Below are positions 59,357-64,000 of a stretch of 64,000 nt of DNA, piece by piece (the stretch's first letter is position 1; the number at the start of each line of letters is the position of its first letter). The notes under the pieces were generated by a model. That model saw nothing but the letters and a program-made list of their open reading frames with translations. It was not told the DNA's origin and did no database searches. The stretch is from Sipunculus nudus (Eukaryota > Annelida > Sipuncula > Golfingiida > Sipunculidae), in assembly GCA_026874595.1 (NCBI GenBank), contig CM049306.1, forward strand, positions 16,079,019 through 16,143,018. Reading direction: 5' to 3'. A program made the translations under genes and the position numbers.

Positions 59357-62300
59357 CATTTTTAGCTCAGCTGACTATAAGTCATCTGAGCTATAGTCAT
59401 GGTCCATTATCCGTCGTCCGTCCGTCTGTCTGTCCGTCCGTCCGTCCGTCTGGATGTCCGTCCGTAAGACTGGCACGTTTCGACACCGTTGGACCTACGA
59501 ATCTGAATTTCGGCATACAGTTAGATGTCCCCATAATCTCCTACCATGCCAAAAATTGGGTCAATAGGACTCCGTTCCTTTGAGATATTAAGGAAAAACC
59601 TCAATTTTTTATTAGAAATCTATTTTCACACTTCAGGACTGCCTAATATCAAAACCACTCATCTGGTTTTCTTCATATTTACCATAAATATTCCTCTATA
59701 TAGTTCCTATGTACATGCCAGATATTAAGTCAGTATTGTATAATTTAAAAAAGTTATGGGCCCAAACATAATGGACTTTGTAAAAAAATCAGGAAGATAT
59801 TTGGTCACTTAAGACCGAAAGTGTTAAAGGAAGGGACTTTTTTCAAGTAATACAACTTTAATTAATCAAAATTTAATTGTATACCAAAAATTAGATAAAA
59901 ATTTGTTAAATTTTTTTAAATATTGGCAAAAATATAAAATTGGTACCTTAAATTTTGCCCAACTTTGGCCATGGCACGTTTTTTTCCTGTTAGTACTTTG
60001 GATTTAATTTTCACACCATGTATACATAAGGATTTAATCTGTTAAAATCTGAAATTTGAAAATAAAAGCTGCAAAATTAGGCTAGTTATTGAATTTTTTC
60101 GAGGCTCTTTTTGTATTCCCTTAAATTGTCAAGCAGTCCACTTTGATGACTGTAGGTCATTCAGTGCACATCTCTATGCTCCCCAGGCTGTTGACATAAT
60201 TTTAGATGTCCCCAAAATCTCCTACCATACCTAAAATTGGGTCATTAGGACTTTGTTCCTTCGAGATATTAAAGAAAAAAAAACTCTGTTTTCCATAAAA
60301 AAAGCCATTGTTACACTTCAAGGCTGCCTAATATCAAAACTACTGATCTGTTTTTGATCGTATTTAGTATTCACATTCTTTTATACATTTTCTATGAACA
60401 TACCAAAAATTAGGTCAGTATTGGGTATTATTTTGAAGTTATAGGCCAAAACATAATGCAATTTTAAAAAAAAATCAGGAAATATATTTACTCACCTAAC
60501 ATGAGAATTCCTGAACCTAGAGACTTTTTTTCAGGAATATAACTTTATTTAATCAAGATTCAATTGTTTACCCAAAATTAGATCTGAATTTTGCAAATTT
60601 TTCAAGTTATTAGCATAAATAAAAAATCAATACCTTAAATTTTGTCCAACTTTGGCACTGTTGATTTAATTTTCCCAGCATATATGCATAAGGATTTAAT
60701 CTTTTAAAATCTGAACTTTCAAAGGAAATTGATTGGAATGAATAGCTTTTATTCATGTTTTCATACACCATGTCAAGTGTTGTTTACATCTAGCCCACCT
60801 AGTAGTACAGCCTTCACTTGCATTATGTAACCCACCCCAGGCAGCTTACCTTGGCCCAGCTTAGCCACTACTAGCAGGCTTCCCCTCTGCCCTTCACTCG
60901 TCCCCCCAGCTGGTGCATAAACTAGATGAATGTTATAATTTTTCTGTATTTTATTTTATTCTTGGACATGCTACATTTTAGATTTTGTATTGAACCACCA
61001 GGGTTACAATGATTAAAGTGTACATTTAATTGTGTCCACAGAGTGGTGTATTGCTGTGAAAGTGTGGATGTTCATGAGATAAGTAATTCCTTACTTCAGA
61101 AGAGTAAAAACTTCACCAGGTGTGAAATTGACTATTAATTCCAGTAATTAATTAAAACTGGGATAGTAATTAGCACAATGATATTGTTTGTCCCTCATTC
61201 AACCAACAGTGTGTATACTTTATTTGAAAAGATGTTTTATTTTATCAAATTTACTTTTATTTTATTTTGGTGAATAAAATTAAGCATATCCTGAAAACTC
61301 CAATGTGCAAAACTGTTTTATAGTGATTCAAGGAATATTCTTGTAGATGCCATGTTGTGGCATTATTTTCTTTTAAAATCAGTTTAAACATTTATGATTT
61401 AAAAATAATAAAATATATGTGTATGCATAATATGACCCAATGTTTTTTACTCTGTATATATAATGATTGCAACTTTTGCAACAATTCTAATATTTTAACT
61501 TATATTTTCAGGTTTTTTAATTAAAAATTTATAAACCTGTTAATAAAAAAATGATTCAGATAAAAACTTCTTAATGGAAAAAGTGGATCTGCTTAAAAAA
61601 ATATGATTATATATAAACTTAAATGCATTATTCTCTTGAAAGTGAAATAAAGGTATTAGTCCATTCTGTCCACTTGCCTGTCCATCTGTAAACTTTCGTA
61701 TGCAACACAGTATCTCAAAACTTTTACTGTTTTTCTTCATGACAGTCTTGTCAGAGTATTAGTTTGCAATCATATATTTAGAACTTTACTATAACCAAGT
61801 AGGAGGGCCCCTTTCCTCTTAGCTTTTCATATTCTTATATAAATGAAAAACATTACAATAGAATATTTCTATATCCACCTTCGTGCTGCCCTCACTTTTC
61901 CCTTCTCTGAACCCCATCCCAAAGTCAGCCTCAGTAAGCAAGAACAAGATGAATCAGATATATTCATACTTTAATATTTTGTATAACTATTCGTCCATAG
62001 GTACCTATGTACATGCCAGAAATTATGTCATTATTGTGTAATATGTAGACATAGTGGGCATCACAATAATGTACCTTGTCAAGACTAAAGAGATATTGTG
62101 TCATAAAGTCACATATTCATAAATCACTTCATCAGCATAGTTAATCATAACATCATATCTGTCAAATTGAACGCTTGCAGACTACCATACACTTTAGATC
62201 CTTCAACAAATAGCCTTATCATCATTCTACTACTGCTAATTACTGCTGTCATTGCATTCATATTTGCTCAAATATATCAATTTTCAACCCCTCCTAAATA

Positions 62301-62514
62301 AATAAAAAATAAACCACTTTATTTGACTCTATTAATCCATCAGTCAGGTAATTTCATTTATCATTTACTCAAATATTACATTACATTTCTTTATAATAGC
62401 CCAACATGTACATGATATTTATAAGCTTTATCGACTCAATATAGTATCACAGTGGAGAAACATTTATAGTCTAATCACGATCAGCTGAGCGCCGTGACCC
62501 ATGGGTCCCTTGTT
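59357..62514 (+). mobile_element. H3 element, complete copy nested in H1
   Basis: Starts TTTAGCTCAGCTGACTATAA with arm GTCATCTGAGCT and a CCGT tract (59412-59466). Ends TCAGCTGAGCGCCGTGACCC, ATGGGTCCCTTGTTT. The interior to about 60110 parallels the copy at 19939. From about 60190 a second version of the same interior begins (AGATGTCCCCAAAATCTCC), so the copy is internally duplicated. At 3.16 kb it exceeds the other copy by 1.2 kb. No protein recognised. Confidence 0.7.
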
Positions 62515-64000
62515 TGTTGACCTCTGACCTTTCCTCGCTGACCAGTGTCCATTTGTGTGTCTGTTTCCTCACATAAACCCACATATGTCGGGAACCATTT
62601 GACCGATCAGGCTAAATATTTTGCACAAATGTAGCCCTTTGATAGCTTTATAACATTAACTAAAAATTGTGGCGCCACCTGCAACCATTTTTGCACAGTG
62701 TCATTCTGTTCATCTGTCTTGGGATAAGATCACTCATATCTCAGCAGTGGTTTGACTTTTCCACCTGAAATTTTGCAGGTTTATACATCCTGGACAGCTT
62801 TCTTGATTTTATGACAGATGGCACCACCTACATTCATGTTTACTCTGCAGACATCCAACCTCAAAATTCGGGAACCATTTGACCGATTGGGCCAAAATTT
62901 TGCATGTTTATAGATCTCACATAGCTCTTCATCATAGGCAAAACTGGTGGCGCCACCTGCAACCACTTATGCACAGTGTCCATCTGTACTTCAGCCTTGG
63001 GATAAAATCACTCATATCTCAGAAGTGGTTTGACTTATCCACTTGAAATTTTGCAGGTTTATACATCCTGGACAGCTTTCTTGATTTTATGACAGGTGGC
63101 ACCACCTACATTCATGTTTACTCTGCAGACATCCAAGCTCATATCTCGGGAACCATTTGACCGATTGGGCCAAAATTTTGCATGTTTATAGATCTCACAT
63201 AGCTCTTCATCATAGGCAAAACTGGTGGCGCCACCTGCAACCACTTATGCACAGTGTCCATCTGTACTTCAGCCTTGGGATAAAATCACTCATATCTCAG
63301 AAGTGGTTTGACTTATCCACTTGAAATTTTGCAGGTTTATACATCCTGGACAGCTCTCTTGATTTTATGACAGGTGGCACCACCTACATTCATGTTTACT
63401 CTGCAGACATCCAAGCTCATATCTCGGGAACCATTTGACCGATTGGGCCAAAATTTTGCATGTTTATAGATCTCACATAGCTCTTCATCATAGGCAAAAC
63501 TGGTGGCGCCACCTGCAACCACTTATGCACAGTGTCCATCTGTACTTCAGCCTTGGGATAAAATCACTCATATCTCAGAAGTGGTTTGACTTATCCACTT
63601 GAAATTTTGCAGGTTTATACATCCTGGACAGCTTTCTTGATTTTATGACAGGTGGCACCACCTACATTCATGTTTACTCTGCAGACATCCAAGCTCATAT
63701 CTCGGGAACCATTTGACCGATTGGGCCAAAATTTTGCATGTTTATAAATCTCACATAGCTCTTCATCATAGGCAAAACTGGTGGCGCCACCTGCAACCAT
63801 TTATGCACAGCGTCCATCTGTTCATCTGCCTTGGGATAAAATCACTCATATCTCAGCAATGGTTAGAGTTATGCACCTGAAATTTTGCAGGTTTATACAT
63901 CCTGGACAGCTCTCCTAATTTTATGACAGGTGGCGCCACCTACATTCACCTTTACTCTGCAGACATCAAAGCCCATATCTCGGGAAGCGTTTGACTGATT
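62515..64000 (+). mobile_element. H1 element, right piece with 278-bp tandem core, running off the window
   Basis: Resumes GTTGACCTCTGACCTTTCC and enters at least five units of exactly 278 bp. The same 61-residue minus-strand frame recurs at 62781, 63059, 63337 and 63615, which reflects the period, not a gene. Units from about 63000 to 63800 are nearly identical. Each unit consists of two related 139-bp halves and carries two GGTGGCGCCACC or GGTGGCACCACC dyads. Confidence 0.85.

Noticed and set aside
62781-63800. Four near-identical 61-residue minus-strand proteins
   Set aside because: They recur at exactly 278 bp because of the tandem H1 core; there is no promoter, splice context or variation pattern of a coding family.

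Overview
The window is eukaryotic, AT-rich, intron-rich genomic DNA. It carries the 3' part of one + strand gene whose short exons are spread over about 37 kb, embedded in a dense nest of mobile elements. Long introns, phase-1 modular exons, LINE, SINE and Gypsy remnants, and abundant Helitron-like elements with tandem-repeat cores suggest an invertebrate, most plausibly a mollusc or other lophotrochozoan. That assignment is inference, since no species marker is present.

Gene. Eight exons (14894-15122, 15895-16014, 32514-32690, 36269-36388, 43131-43292, 47430-47543, 50379-50546, 51729-51829) join in one open frame of 396 residues plus stop. Every internal junction is phase 1 and every visible intron is GT-AG. 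They encode the second half of one fibronectin type III (FN3) domain, three further FN3 domains (each split over two exons) and a short C-terminal tail with a hydrophobic segment. The sequence resembles the L1/neuroglian and contactin group of Ig/FN3 cell-adhesion molecules. The tail looks like a GPI-attachment signal or a terminal membrane anchor, with no cytoplasmic domain. The 5' part of the gene lies upstream of the window or in undetected exons.

Repeats. Three families (here H1, H2, H3/H3b) recur in the introns and downstream. Each has a subterminal inverted repeat, a 3' hairpin just before the end, insertion in T-rich sites without clear target duplication, and (H1, H3b) a core of tandem units. 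This is the layout of non-autonomous Helitron/Helentron-like elements. H1 has a dimeric 278-bp core unit containing GGTGGCGCCACC dyads. An H3 copy (about 59357-62514) is nested inside an H1 element, which fixes the H3 ends. Other elements are an LTR retrotransposon with 721/720-bp LTRs and an ATAG target duplication (24462-28661), a degenerate Gypsy relic (about 40430-42240), two LINE relics (about 11493-12545 and 49500-50190, minus strand), a tRNA-derived SINE (about 34514-34830), an hAT-like MITE with an 8-bp duplication (54706-55214), a pogo/mariner-like MITE (about 49206-49394) and a long-TIR foldback element (about 46677-47059).

Layout. 1-14893: upstream sequence with H2, LINE and H1 fragments. 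14894-51829: the gene, with its largest intron (16015-32513) packed with H3b, H1, H3, a second H3b and the LTR element. 51830 to about 54360: probable 3' UTR and flanking DNA. 54360-64000: H2, H1 and H3 nest ending in a 278-bp tandem array. The most unusual gene-linked feature is a 46-bp minisatellite starting at the donor of exon 3, which repeats the splice donor five times.
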